Assembly: GCA_947172415.1 (NCBI GenBank)
Contig: OX359192.1
Location: 8,677,401-8,741,400, forward strand
DNA length: 64,000 nucleotides
Direction: 5' to 3'
Source: Chondrosia reniformis
Taxonomy: Eukaryota; Porifera; Demospongiae; Chondrillida; Chondrillidae
The notes beneath the pieces are model-generated. The model was not told where the DNA came from and ran no database searches. It saw only the letters and a program-made list of their open reading frames with translations. This document shows, in pieces, positions 1 to 12,061 of the stretch (position 1 is its first letter; the number at the start of each line of letters is the position of its first letter). The position numbers were made by a program, and so were the translations under genes.

Positions 1-329
1 AACCAGTTCTTCTCGATATGGCCGACTCATATGAATCCTAAGATATCAGATGCCAATCCCACATTACGTGGAACCCCCCCGAAATCCGGATTATTGGTGA
101 GCACGTCTCTATGGCACCAACCGATTAGGAGACAGCTTCAGAGTCTAAGCGCTACCAACCTCTATGGGAACCGCTACCACCATAGAGATGTGTCCAGGTA
201 GGCCTACTATTATAAGGTTTTATCTTCTATTTAAATAAAGTAATTACCTATGAAAACGCTTGTGGTTGGCGAATCTTCAATACTTTAGAATAGGGTATTT
301 TTCGATCTGCAGTAACTCGGGTATCCTTT
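1..329. other. Unassigned intergenic start of window
   Basis: No reading frame or exon is recognisable here. A short imperfect inverted pair around 103-116 and 180-192 (tctctatgg against ccatagaga) could form a hairpin. This may be the end of an element lying outside the window. The satellite array begins just downstream. Confidence 0.3.
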
Positions 330-2400
330 TTTGAAATTTTACAAAACTAGCAGGATATACTGTATAGCTATATGTGCATACAGCCAAGAGGTTTTAGCTT
401 CATATCATTCCAATTGACAGAGTTACGGCACTAAATGTAGATTAGATTCTTGTATACAAATTTAAAGTATGATGAGAGATAGGGCAAATATGAGTGAACA
501 TCAAAATTTGCAAAACTCTTTGGATATGCTTTAAGGATAGCTGTGAATGCTGACAACAAGTTTCAGCTTCACATCTTTCAAATTAACAGAGTTACAGCAC
601 TAAATGTACATTAGATTCTGCTATACAAATTTAATGTACATACGTATAGTGAGAGATAAGGCAAATATGAGTTAACATCAAAATTTGTAAAACTCTTTGG
701 ATATGCTTTATGTATTTCTGTGAATGTTAACACCAAGTTTCAGCTTCACATCTTTCTAATTGACAGAGTTACAGCACTAAATGTACATTAGATTCTTGTA
801 TACAAATTTAATGTATGATGAGAGATAGGGCAAATATGAGTGAACATCAAAATTTGTAAAACTCTTTGGATATGCTTTAAGGAAGTCTGTGAATGCTGAC
901 AACAAGTTTTAGCTCCACATCTTTCCAATTGACAGAGTTACAGCACTAAATGTACATTAGATTCTTGTATACAAATTTAATGTACGTATGGTGAGAGATA
1001 GGGCAAATATGAGTGAACATCAAAATTTGTAAAACTCTTTGGATATGCTTTAGGGATGTCTGTGAATGCTGACAACAAGTTTCAGCTCCACATCTTTCCA
1101 ATTGACAGAGTTACAGCACTAAATGTACATTAGATTCTTGCATACAAATTTAATGTATGGTGAGATATAGGGCAAATATGAGTGAACATCAAAATTTGTA
1201 AAACTCTTTGGATATGTTTTATGGATGTCTGTGAATGCTGACAGCAAGTTTCAGCTTCACATCTTTCCAATTGACAGAGTTACAGCACTAAATGTACATT
1301 AGATTCTGCTATACAAATTTAATGTATGGTGAGAGATAGGGCAAATATGAGTGAACATCAAAATTTGTAAAACTCTTTGGATATGCTTTATGTATGTCTG
1401 TGAATGCTGACAACAAGTTTCAGCTTCACATCTTTCCAATTGACAGAGTTATTGAACTAAATGTACAATAGATTCTTGCATAAAAATTTAATGTACGTAC
1501 GTATAGTGAGAGATAGGGCAAATATGAGTGAACATCAAAATTTGTAAAACTCTTTGGATATGCTTTATGTATGTCTGTGAATGCTAACACCAAGTTTCAG
1601 CTTCACATCTTTCCAATTGATAGAGTTATTGCACTAAATGTACATTAGATTCTTGCATACAAATTTAATGTATGGTGAGAGATAGGGCAAATATGAGTGA
1701 ACATCAAAATTTGTAAAACTCTTTGGATATGCTTTAAGGATGTCTGTGAATGCTGACAACAAGTTTCAGCTCCACATCTTTCCAATTGACAGAGTTACAG
1801 CACTAAATGTACATTAGATTCTGCTATTCAAATTTAATGTACGTATGGTGAGAGATAGGGTAAATATGAGTGAACATCAAAATTTGTAAAACTCTTTGGA
1901 TATGCTTTATGTATGTCTGTGAATGCTGACAGCAAGGTTCAGCTTCACATCTCTCCAATTGACAGAGTTACAGCACTAAATGTACATTTGTTAAGTTAAT
2001 GTACGTATGGGGAGAGATAGGGCAAATTTAGGTAGAAATCAAAATCTGCAAAACTCATTGGAAACCTTTCATACATCTCTGTGAATACTGACATAGAGTT
2101 TCAGATCCATGTCTCTTCATTTGGCAGAGTTAGAGCCATAAATGTACTTTCAATTACTGCTATACAAAGTTAATGTATGGTGAGAGATAAGGCAAATTTT
2201 AAGTTCCAGCAAAATTTTAAAAACTCATTGGACATGCATGCTGTATAGATGTTATGAATGCTGACACAGAGTTTTAGCTTCATATCTCTCCATTTGATAG
2301 AGTTACAGCCCTTAAAATCTGATATACAAAGTTAATGTATGGTGACAGATAAGGCATATTTTAAGTTCCAGCAAAATTTCAAAAACTCATTGTATATTTA
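330..2400. repeat. Tandem satellite array, ~168-177 bp unit, about 11-12 copies
   Basis: The landmark TGAGTGAACATCAAAATTTG recurs at about 491, 667, 837, 1010, 1180, 1348, 1525, 1693 and 1867, giving steps of 168-177 bp. Each unit also carries GACAGAGTTACAGCACTAAA and GTTTCAGCTTCACATCTTTC. Units are most alike in the middle and decay at both ends (before ~490 and after ~2000), as expected if unequal exchange homogenises the centre. The array is AT-rich with no coding potential. The monomer is close to nucleosomal length. It is not a known satellite family that I can name. Confidence 0.93.
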
Positions 2401-2860
2401 GTTCTATAACTCTACCAAATGGAAAGATGTGAAGCTGTGACTTTGTGTCAGCATTCATAGACATCTATTAAGCCTTATCAATGAGTTTTGGAAATTTTGA
2501 TTTCTAATCATATTTGCCCTATCTCTCCCCATATGTACATTATATTAAATTTGTATTGAATTGAATTGAATTGAAACTAAGTACACTAAGTGTACACTAA
2601 GTACATTTACTTCAGTAACTATATATATCAAATGGAAAGATATGAAGCTGTGACCTGGTGTCAGCACTCACAGACATCTAATAATAATGATCAATTGCAA
2701 AGAGTCTTGGAAATTTTTATATCTATATATAGCTATATACTCATATTTACCCTATCTTTCCCATACATTAGCTTTTATACTAAGTACATTTACTTCTGTA
2801 AATCTATCAAATGGAAATATGTCAGCATATTAAGCATTTTAATATTCTCTTAGAGTTCAC
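2400..2860. repeat. Inverted satellite fragments at the edge of the array
   Basis: Two stretches (about 2405-2530 and 2625-2840) carry the satellite motifs as reverse complements: AAATGGAAAGATGTGAAGCT and TGTCAGCATTCATAGACATC are the antisense of the main array's CACATCTTTCCA and GAATGCTGACA blocks. They are separated by a short GAATT-repeat stretch near 2560 and AAGTGTACACTAAGTAC near 2585. An 87-codon open frame at 2590-2853 lies entirely inside this repeat and is not credited as a gene. Confidence 0.8.
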
Positions 2861-3107
2861 TCTTAGAGATAGGACAAAACTGTTGATATTTATATAGACA
2901 AAATTTAGTTAAAACATGGTGCATGAGAAATAGAGCAAATATTAATTTTCATCTAAACCATGCATAAATATATATAAAAACACAACTCTTGAAAAGGATA
3001 TAAAAACAAAAGTACAAACTATACAAACTGCAGCATAAATATAAAAGTACATATATACATACATATACTAGTAAATACACAAATATAAATACACATATAA
3101 TTACATA
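2861..3107. other. AT-rich gap, 3' flank of the zinc-finger gene
   Basis: This is A/T-rich simple sequence (ATACATATATAC type) between the satellite fragments and the stop codon of the minus-strand zinc-finger gene. It probably contains that gene's 3' UTR. No ORF or RNA gene was seen. Confidence 0.4.
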
Positions 3108-6100
3108 CTAGGAATTGTGACCATGGTGTTTGTGCTTGAAATCATTTGGCATTGTTCTTCTTGTGAGGTTTAACAGTCGAAGAGTGAGTGGACTTAGGCT
3201 TCTCTCTTCCTCCTTGCGCTGATCTTGCTGTCGGCTAGGAGGCAGGGAACTTGACCGAGAAGGTGGATTTTGAGTGGCAGGCAGTTGGGAGGCATGAGAG
3301 GAAGTGGTCGGTTGGTTACTGCTATAATGACTCCTAGTTTGAGGGGGATGGTCACTAGGTTCGCGATCAGTATTGTGAGAAATGTTTCTGTTGGTTGAAG
3401 TCCATGGAGACTGTTCATTCTCACGGCTTATTGTCCTTACAACTCGATGCTGTTCATTGTAAGTATCTTTCCCAGAGTCAACATTTATTCCACGACTCCG
3501 ATCCAAATGTTCAGTTCCAAAGGAAGAATCAGTATTTCTACGATGTCTTGGAGGTATGGATCTTTGTTCAGGAGAACGATAATGTGGATGCATTTCTGAG
3601 TCAATGGGCCGGCTAGAGGACGATGAAGCAGATTGCCAATGGTTACGCTTTGCATCAGAATGTGATAACTGACTTGAAGTGCCCGTCCTCCATCTCATGC
3701 TCTCCATTGGGGGATATCCCTGATAGCTAGGGGACCTGGGTCTATTATTAGTATGTGGAGCAATATATTCTGGTTCATAGTTGCCATAGTAACCAGAATT
3801 ATGGTGCCCTGTCATGGAATGCCCCCTCACTATAGGTCTACCGCAAGTGCAAGTGTCAGAGTGGTACGAATCCTCTTCTGTGTCACAGTAATCAGGACTT
3901 CTGTCATAATAAAGTGTGTCATAATGGGAGAATGAGTCATTCCAAGAGTATGAAGGAGAGTTTGGTACATTTGGGAGGGAGCTGGTCACTTTTGGTTGCA
4001 TGTAGATGTGGCTATCTTGACCATACCATCTCTGTGGGCCTTGGCCCATTGGGGAGGCCAGACCTTGTGAGCTAGTGCTGCTCCTACCATAAGCAGAGCT
4101 TGGGCCTGGCTCCATGTATGGTGACATTGTAGGATAATACACTTCACTTGTCTGAACAGATGCATCACAAAACTTTGGTCTTTTAGAGGATTGCACACTA
4201 GACTGCATACTTGTATCTGTTGATTGCTCTTGTGATCTCACGTCCATCCGAAGCAGAGCAGAGGGAGAGGCTATCCCATAGTCCATCGGACTGCTCTGGG
4301 TTGTAGAGGATTGATGTCTTGATGAATGAAAGCTGTTCCCAATTTGTGTTCCAGTATCAGATTTGGAGCTCACATTTCTGTGATGTGGACTCGTTTGCTG
4401 GGGGACTCGAAAAGCACTAGTGCTTTCTCTCTGAATTCTGAGACTGCCTTGAGGTGTGCTCCTCTTTTGTAGATCACTGGGGGACTGATTGGCAGGCTTT
4501 ATAACAGAGGGTCTCATTCCAGTTAGGGATCTCGGAGATTCCAGCATTTGATGGCGATGTACTTCTGTTGATCTTGAGGAGGGTGATATTGACATTTTCT
4601 CACCTGGAGACTGTTTATTGTGCTGTATCCTGGGGCTTGGATCCGGGTCAACAAACTCTTGTAGAAATGAGCTCCATGGACTCAACACAGGTTGTCCACT
4701 TACTACCGTGGAGGGAGAGCTAATGGCATTCTCTACAATGTCTGCAAGTGTTAAATCAGCTGATATCTCTTTTGACTGGTCATTGCCCTTCTGGTTTGTA
4801 TACTCCATCTCCAGATCGTGAGTGGACACGCCTATCCCAACTGACTGGGTCTTCCTAGAGACCTGAGGTGAGTGGACATGTGTGTGGATTGAACAACCTG
4901 GGTGATGGTGGTGGTGATGGTGTTGATGAAGGTGTTCCTGAACAATGTTGTCATCTACACTATCATTTTTATCATTGTGCAGTGTTCTTGTATCGCTATG
5001 CTGCGAGTCATCCTCTTCCAAATTAACTACACCACAATATGATTCTTCACAGGAATCCTCATCATCAACAATAACTGGTTCAGGAATGGAAGGTTGGGGA
5101 GTGGTATCATTATGAAACAGTCGCTTGTGACGTATTAGATCCTTCTTGTGAATATAAGACTTGTTGCACTGCTGATAGTCACAGGGATATCTCTTTTGTA
5201 TTTCATTCATGTTTGATGATGCAAAATGAACCTGACGTTGGTGCCTCACCAGATCTTTGTGGTGAATGTATGATTTGATACAGCCACTGATGCCACATAC
5301 ATTAGGCCTTGGTGGTATCACAACCATTGTGGCCTCCAAGCGCTCAGGCACACTATTATGGACCATCCTCATGTGTCTGATGAGGTCCTTCTTGTGCAGG
5401 TAGGCTCTTGTACATCCACTTGCCTCGCAAGGGTACTTGAGACATATCTCACTGTTTGAGGCCATATGGGTGTTATGGCTAGATCTAGGAGAATTGAATT
5501 TGGCTGTTGATCTCTCGGTATAATTTAGTGACTGAGACATATGAGAGGCTGACGACGATGACTCAGTTTCCTTTGGTTGCATCGGAGAGGACTCATCAGC
5601 ACTCTCAATTGTCTGTATAGTTCTAAAGCTATCTAACAAAGTATTTGTTCCGTTCTTATTAGCAGATAGTTCTTGGTTAATGGTGATACTGTATATAGGA
5701 GTTGAAGGACTTTGAGGTTCATTAGCTTGATCAGCTTGCTGCTGAGTAATCATGATTGCTTCAGTCCCTGCTCCACCTTTACCTAGAGGAGACACTGTTG
5801 AGCTAGATGTGCTAACTAATTGGTCCACATTTCTTGTTCTGCTACTGACACACACAGTCTGTGTACTACTGGAAGCAGAGCTACTTCTCTCCAAGGTTTG
5901 AGATTGTAATGGTGATGCCAACATTCCTATTAGGGAAGGCGAAGGATTAAGATATAAGATATCTGGAGTTTCTGGTGCAAAATTCACTAGAAATTCTTGA
6001 AAGCTAATTGGACTTCTTAATTGTGGTGAACTGGTCATCATGGCAACAGAACTATTGAGTGAGGGAGAGTTTGTACTCAGATTGGGTGGGTACTCTGAGA

Positions 6101-7583
6101 CCAAGGTGTTATCAGTCTCCAGAGAGGCAGAACCCTTAGGATCAGCTGTGGGTAGAAGGGACTGTTGACTGCTCCGGCTGCTGCTGGGTGCTGCATTCAG
6201 GAAGAGGGAGACGGGATCCTCTGATAGAGTGGTCACTGGGGTTGAAGCACCGCTCATGGGTGATAATGTAAGGGGTCCCACAGATGTGCTAACAGCAACA
6301 GAAGATGGAGTGTGGGTCATCTCTTGTGAATAAGGATACAGTGAAGCAGCTCTGTTGTTGAGTTGGGCAGTATCTCTTGGGCTCTTACTGACAAGGGCCA
6401 GAAGTGCAGTAGTTGTAGGAGAAAGTTCTTCTTCAGAAGTTTCATATTCTCCTTTTTCGTTAGTGTGATGCATCTGAAAGCGTGACTGCAATGGTTGTTC
6501 TTGAGTTAATTGATCTGAAGAGTAGAGTATATACATACATGTTATATATATGTATAATCCATTCACTTACACGTATACGTATACATATATTGTGTAAACA
6601 AGATACACACAAACATTGAATTGAATTGAATGAATGAATGAATTGAATGCTATATTTACGGTCAAGCCGTCATTGATTCGTTTAGTGACCTGCATTCTTA
6701 TATAATGTAATTAAAACTACGACGATGCATGACCACCTTACCAGAGTCTTCGATCGCTAGCGAACACAATAAGTATTGAAGATTAATTAACGGGGAGATC
6801 GTAGCCGTTCTAGAGCGTCTTCCTGTGATATATAAGCAACATCGCGACGATTATGTAATAGATAAAATTGTGTTCAATTAATGCAAAAAACGTTCCTTTT
6901 TAAAAATCCGATACGTACCTACGTTTAACCTGAAATTAATTTATTTTATTTATTTTATTAGGAAGCCATTTTGAATTCATAATCTTGAAATGATTATGTA
7001 TAATCTAAAATAAATATTGAAAACTGCCTAATAAGTCTTGTAATTTATTGTAACCCTTTCCATTTTATTAATCATTTCATCTTATTATTAATAATTTCTT
7101 TTGTGTAAATATAATTAGTAAAATGCATATTAAATAAATTTACACCCGAGGCGTCTCAAGTAAATTTCTGCTCACATGTTACGCCGGGAGGTGGAGGTAC
7201 TTACTGGACTGTGCACTTTGATGATGAGCTTTAATGTGTTTTGTTAAGTATTCTATCCACTTAAATGTTCGTCCACAATGATTGCAAGTGTACGGACGTG
7301 CGTCAGTGTGAGTAGATAGGTGGCGCTTAAGTTTGTGATTTGTGGCACACTCTTTTCCGCAGAGATGACATATGGGTTTCGTGCTGCGGCCGATGCTAAA
7401 GTGCAGCGGACTTTCCGGATTTTCCTGCAACGATGACGAATCGGACGGCTTTGACGGCCCCTGACGATCCTCCGCTGTTTTACTATGCTCTCCTGAACGT
7501 TGTACAGGACGCTGCGGTGTCCTTGCCTTCAATAGATTGTGTTCCTCTTCATTATTGTCTTGCTGCATGTGAGTCGGTTGCAA
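3108..7583 (-). CDS. C2H2 zinc-finger protein, 5 fingers, ~1261 aa, two exons
   Basis: Exon 1 is 7583-7205 and exon 2 is 6514-3108. The donor is CCA|GTAAGT and the acceptor CTTCAG|AT, leaving a 690 bp intron, and the frame is preserved across the join. Exon 1 encodes two classical fingers (C72-C75-H88-H92 and C100-C103-H116-H120). Exon 2 encodes three more of the longer form C-x4-C-x12-H-x4-H at about residues 485-595, each with the pattern HKKDLIRH or HHKDLVRH. A histidine run lies near residue 655. The rest is Ser/Pro/Gln-rich low-complexity sequence, typical of a nuclear regulator. Nucleic-acid binding in the nucleus is inferred from the family; I cannot name an orthologue. The Met at 7583 is the first in frame, and it faces NUBP1 across an 89 bp divergent promoter. 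An alternative is that the two ORFs are separate genes, but the matched splice phases argue against that. Confidence 0.82.
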
Positions 7584-7672
7584 GCCTCAATTTAAGACAA
7601 AGACGACCATTGTGTAAAACAGTAGCCTATTGTGTCATCCTGATTTCGAAACTAAATTTAAATCTATTAAAA
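7584..7672. promoter_or_regulatory. Shared divergent promoter, zinc-finger gene / NUBP1
   Basis: Only 89 bp separate the start codon of the minus-strand zinc-finger gene from that of plus-strand NUBP1, so both 5' UTRs and core promoters must lie here or overlap the coding ends. No clear TATA box is seen. This is inferred from geometry. Confidence 0.55.
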
Positions 7673-10600
7673 ATGGCTGAACTCCAGGTAACTCCACCTG
7701 AAAGTAAGGTCAAGCTGATGCTGTTCATCTGAATAGCATTAATAGGAATTTATGTTGGTACGTAGATTGTCCTGGAACGGAGAGCGATCAAGCGGGAAAG
7801 GCTGGCGCTTGTCAAGGATGCCCCAACCAATCAATATGCTCGTCCGGGCTACCGAAAGCACCGGATCCTGGTACGCGGACATCATATATCATCGACTACC
7901 AATATATGAATATATCGTCCATTCTGGCCCACTACATCTACTGTATATTAGGTAGCAGTAACTATATCATTAAGCAACTAGGTCGAAAATTTATTACTGA
8001 TTCACTCCCTATAGCCTTTACTTAGTAACCATCTGATGTTTTTGTCCGATTGGTGTTATAGCTATCGAGGAAGTGCGGAAGCGAATGTTATCAGTGAAAC
8101 ACAAGATACTGGTTCTGTCTGGCAAGGGCGGTGTTGGAAAGAGCACTATCGCGGCTCATTTAGCTCACGGATTGGCGGAAGACGACACCAAGCAGGTCTG
8201 ATTTCCTGTTTCCATGCAAACTAAATGAATAATTATGCGCTTAAAATTGTTAAATTACAGAACTGTGAGAATAGTGAGTGTAGATTGGGGTATACGCAAA
8301 TGTAATTTAATTAGTCTGTGAGTATACTATCATAGATATACAACTCCTAAATATACTGTATATCTATGTGTACTGTACACTTCAGTAAATTGAAAAAAAA
8401 CTTAGAAATGATAAGTAAAAAATAATCACTGGAAGATATTACGCCAAACCAGCCATGTGACCGAAGTCTAATCTTGGCTGGGGGACCGAAGTCCTATTAT
8501 AAATGGCAACCAGTGATCACCTCCCAGTCATCCAAGATGGAAAAAATTCATCAAAGAACCACAGACAGCTGTTTCGCCCTCATTTGGGCTCATCAGTGTG
8601 GTACACTTCAATGATGGTGAGTTGGATGACTGTCTTCACTTATTAACCAACCACAAGTGAAACACTTGTGGTTTCATAATAAGCGAAGATGGAGGCTGTA
8701 GTCTAAGCGAGACTGAGCGCTCACAATGGAAAAGGGAGTTAATTGCAATGAGCCGTGCAAAGGCTAGGATGATAAACAAAACTTAGAAATGTTGACTTTT
8801 AAAGTTTTCAGACTTGATCCTTTTTAGAGCTTAGATTTATCAATATTCATTGTTTATCCTTCCACGTATTGGTGTGTCTACACCTATGCAGGACCCCTGG
8901 TAGACTAACATTGCTGAAGGGATGCTGTTAAAAATTGTAATTTATCCATCTACCAACCTGCCTACCTGCCTGCCTGCCTGCCTATCTATCTATCTACTCT
9001 GTCATGTTTGCACTTGTAGGTAGCCCTTTTGGATATTGACATTTGTGGTCCATCTGTTCCCAAGATTATGGGATGTGAAGGGGAGCAGGTCCATCAGAGT
9101 GCTTCTGGATGGTCTCCAGTGGTAAGCTAGCAGTGTACTTGGCAGTGTGTTGAATAGTGCTTGGCAGTGTGTTGAGTAGTACTTGGCAGTGTGTTGAGTA
9201 GTGCATGGCAGTGTGTTGAGTAGTGCTTGGCAGTGTGTTGAGTAGTGCTTGGCGGTGTGTTGAGTAGTGCTTGGCAGTGTGTTGAGTAGTGCTTGGCGGT
9301 GTGTTGAGTAGTGCTTGGCAGTGTGTTGAGTAGTGCTTGGCGGTGTGTTGAGTAGTGCTTGGCGGTGTGTTGAGTAGTGCTTGGCGGTGTGTTGAGTAGT
9401 GCTTGGCAGTGTGTTGAGTAGTACTTGGCAGTGTGTTGAGTAGTGCTTGGCAGTGTGTTGAGTAGTACTTGGCAGTGTGTTGAGTAGTACTTGGCAGTGT
9501 GTATATTCTGAAGGAAAGACTTAATTGTAGATCACTCTCTCGTAATGATGTAGTATGTAGAGGACAACGTGGCAGTGATGTCTGTTGGTTTCCTATTGGC
9601 CAGTCCAAGTGATGCAGTCATATGGAGGGGACCAAAGAAGAATGGTCAGTCTACTATACAAGCAGTACTCTCTCAGTGTCCATTCTTGTAGTAATGTCAC
9701 ACATTGTATGATGTGTACATTCATTTCTTCACTCTTTAAGAACTTTAGATTGTTCATCTTTTGACTTGTGCAATGACACCTACCATGTTTCTAGGTGTTC
9801 AAAAGTCAAGTTATTAGCTGTCTAAAAATATTTAAAGTTTAACTATATTACCCTAATATGATGTTTTTATTGGTCAGTTCCCCAAATGAAAACTCTAATA
9901 TGCCATTTTCCTACATGCTATGCCTACTCTGTAAAAAAGCCTATAGGGAACTGAACCCAGAGAGAGCTTTAGATAAAGATACAGCAGTCTTTTCTTTTCT
10001 TTCTTCTTCTGCTCCACTGACTGCTGTTTCTGGGAATTCCACCCTTCATCAGTGAAGCTTTTTCTTTTTCTTTGATCCTGATCTTCTGTGAATCCTGTGA
10101 AAATGCATGACTGCCTATAGATAGTCTACTTTGGTCATGTTGAGTGGACCAGATTTGCAAGCTGTGATGGTGCAATAAGAGATTGTTGTTAATTACATAC
10201 GTACATGTCCATATGTAAACAGATGACTATGAATATGATTAACTTTCTAACCACATGTATGAGCATACGTAGTAACAAAATGTATGTCTGTCTGTTAATT
10301 GAAGGAAAATTAGATTTACGTCTTCCAATGGAATTTATGTAGGTCTTATTAAGCAGTTTCTAAAGGATGTTGATTGGGGTGACGTGGACTATCTCATCAT
10401 TGACACTCCTCCCGGCACTTCAGATGAACACTTGTCCATAGTGCAGTATCTAGGTAGCAGTCGTGTGGAAGGAGCTGTCATAGTGACCACACCTCAAGTA
10501 TGTAGGTCATGACCACGCCCCCAGCACCTCCCATGCTACCTAGCAACATTGTCTTATTATCCTTGTGTATGTACATATCTGCTGTAGTAGGATACCACTT

Positions 10601-11515
10601 TAGAAGGTATCCTAGCAACCTCTCCCCTCCATAGGAAGTTGCCTTGCTGGATGTACGCAAAGAAATTAATTTCTGTCGCAAAGTCAATCTTCCTATTATT
10701 GGAATAATTGAGAACATGAGTGTCTTTGTCTGTCCAAAGTGCAAGGTATGTGATATGACAGTACACCTTCCTCAACATGTAGCACATGCGACATGCAGTA
10801 CTGTGACTGACATTGTCTGTTGATTTATAGAGAGAATCTAAGATATTTCCTCCGACTACTGGAGGAGGCTCAAAACTGGCTGTCGATAGTGGAGTACCAT
10901 TCTTAGGGAGCGTACCCCTTGACCCACGCATTGGGAGATGCTGTGATCGTGGACAGTCCTTCCTCAGAGAAGTTCCAGACTCGCCAGCAGCTGTAGCCTA
11001 TAAGGAAATTGTATCCAGTAAGTTGATATCTTTGATGATAAGCTTCTCACTGGATCACATGACTTGGAGGACCATCCAAGTACCAATATGGTTTGCTCTG
11101 TTGAAAGGTCAGGCTAACGTTTATGGTCAACATGAAGCCACTTTGATGTGTGATTGCAGCGATGCACTGCTTGACTATAAAAGGAAGTCTTCCTTGGAAT
11201 GTAGCAATGAGACACATGAATTATGACTAGTGATAATAGTCAATGCGTTGGTGATGTTCCTTTCCCATGAATAATACTGCATTGAACAGAATAGTACATG
11301 AATCATAGCTATTTGGTGTAGTAATGGGAAGACATTTCAGTGCCATACATTGTGACTTTCGTATAAACCTTGTTAAACTTCTGAATGTGGATATCATGAT
11401 TTGGGAAGAAGGGTTAAACGGGTGTTTTGTGGCTTTTCTGCATGACTAGATACCTTGTTCTACTCTAGAGATCATACAAGTATGCAAGACCTCTGAGAAC
11501 ACAGATCCAGTGTGA
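7673..11515 (+). CDS. NUBP1: Cytosolic Fe-S cluster assembly factor NUBP1 (Nbp35)
   Basis: NUBP1 is a P-loop NTPase scaffold that assembles [4Fe-4S] clusters with NUBP2 in the cytosol (CIA pathway). Nine exons join in frame to 320 aa, the length of the human protein: 7673-7703, 7766-7870, 8062-8195, 9020-9121, 9554-9644, 10343-10497, 10635-10745, 10831-11017, 11469-11515. The N-terminal four-cysteine cluster motif is present (C12, C26, C29, C35, within [11 protein letters not shown] and [10 protein letters not shown]). This motif separates NUBP1 from NUBP2. The deviant Walker A GKGGVGKS lies at residues 66-73, the ICGPS and TPPGTSDEH motifs follow, and the C-terminal CPKC (C239, C242) binds the bridging cluster. 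The last exon is short and less conserved, so the C-terminal 15 residues are the least certain part. Intron 3 holds a retroposon and intron 4 a 22 bp minisatellite. Confidence 0.96.
8397..8791. mobile_element. SINE-like retroposon flanked by 14-bp target-site duplication
   Basis: The 14-mer AAAACTTAGAAATG occurs at 8397-8410 and again at 8778-8791, bracketing a 367 bp insert inside NUBP1 intron 3. The insert contains a palindromic block TTTCGCCCTCATTTGGGC followed by TCATCAG, two GACCGAAGTC boxes near 8460 and 8487, and a hairpin formed by CCACAAGTG and CACTTGTGG near 8650-8675. A long TSD with no coding capacity fits a SINE or other short retroposon. I could not identify convincing Pol III A and B boxes, so the family is left open. 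Confidence 0.72.
9128..9500 (+). repeat. Minisatellite, 22 bp unit, ~17 copies (NUBP1 intron 4)
   Basis: Tandem copies of GTGCTTGGCAGTGTGTTGAG plus TA, with GCA/GCG and GTG/GTA variants. The array starts within a few bases of the exon 4 donor. The long minus-strand open frame here (9066-9608) is an artefact of the repeat. Confidence 0.95.
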
Positions 11516-12061
11516 GAATATTTTAGTGTAACTTTTTATTCAGCAGCTGAATTGTAATATTTTCTGTACTCTTGAAATTGTCAGAAATCATTTTTTTAAA
11601 GCTTGGCTGAGTACAATGTAATGTACATATGTTATTAAAGGCACAACTCTTGAAGAAGGAGATATGGCCTGTACTCAGAGGCTTGGAGATAATTTTTTGT
11701 TTAGACTGCAATTATTAGCTTTTGATCAGTTACTTATTTCATTTTGAGCTGGCATGCTTAGCAGTGATATGAAGATGAAACCATTGGCATGAAGGGACTT
11801 CTGGCTGGAATGTGTTTATATGAAATCAATGGAATGCAATACATAGTTGCTAGCTATACAAAGTGATGTTACATTAAATAGGTTGTCAAGACTACCATAC
11901 TCCTTGATTTAGATTGCTATCAAGACATAAACCAATGAAGAGATTGCACACACACTGCAATGTGTTCTTAGTCATGTGGTAGTATAGACCAATAACTTGT
12001 TACTCAACCTGTGCTTTAGGGAGATAAGGAAGGAAGGATTGGTACGCAAGAGAGAATATAG
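11516..12061. other. Gap between NUBP1 and the recognisable NAT9 exons
   Basis: This interval holds the NUBP1 3' UTR and should hold the NAT9 promoter and first coding exon. I could not identify an ATG exon with a matching phase (the family begins with a short Met-Arg-Leu-Asn type leader). No repeats or RNA genes were seen. Confidence 0.4.

Noticed and set aside
9066-9608. 180-codon minus-strand ORF (TQHTAKHYS repeats)
   Set aside because: Antisense reading of the NUBP1 22 bp minisatellite and adjacent exons; the NUBP1 frame on the plus strand is clearly coding.
7673-11515. Assignment as NUBP2/Cfd1
   Set aside because: The N-terminal four-cysteine motif and overall length match NUBP1; NUBP2 lacks the N-terminal cluster.
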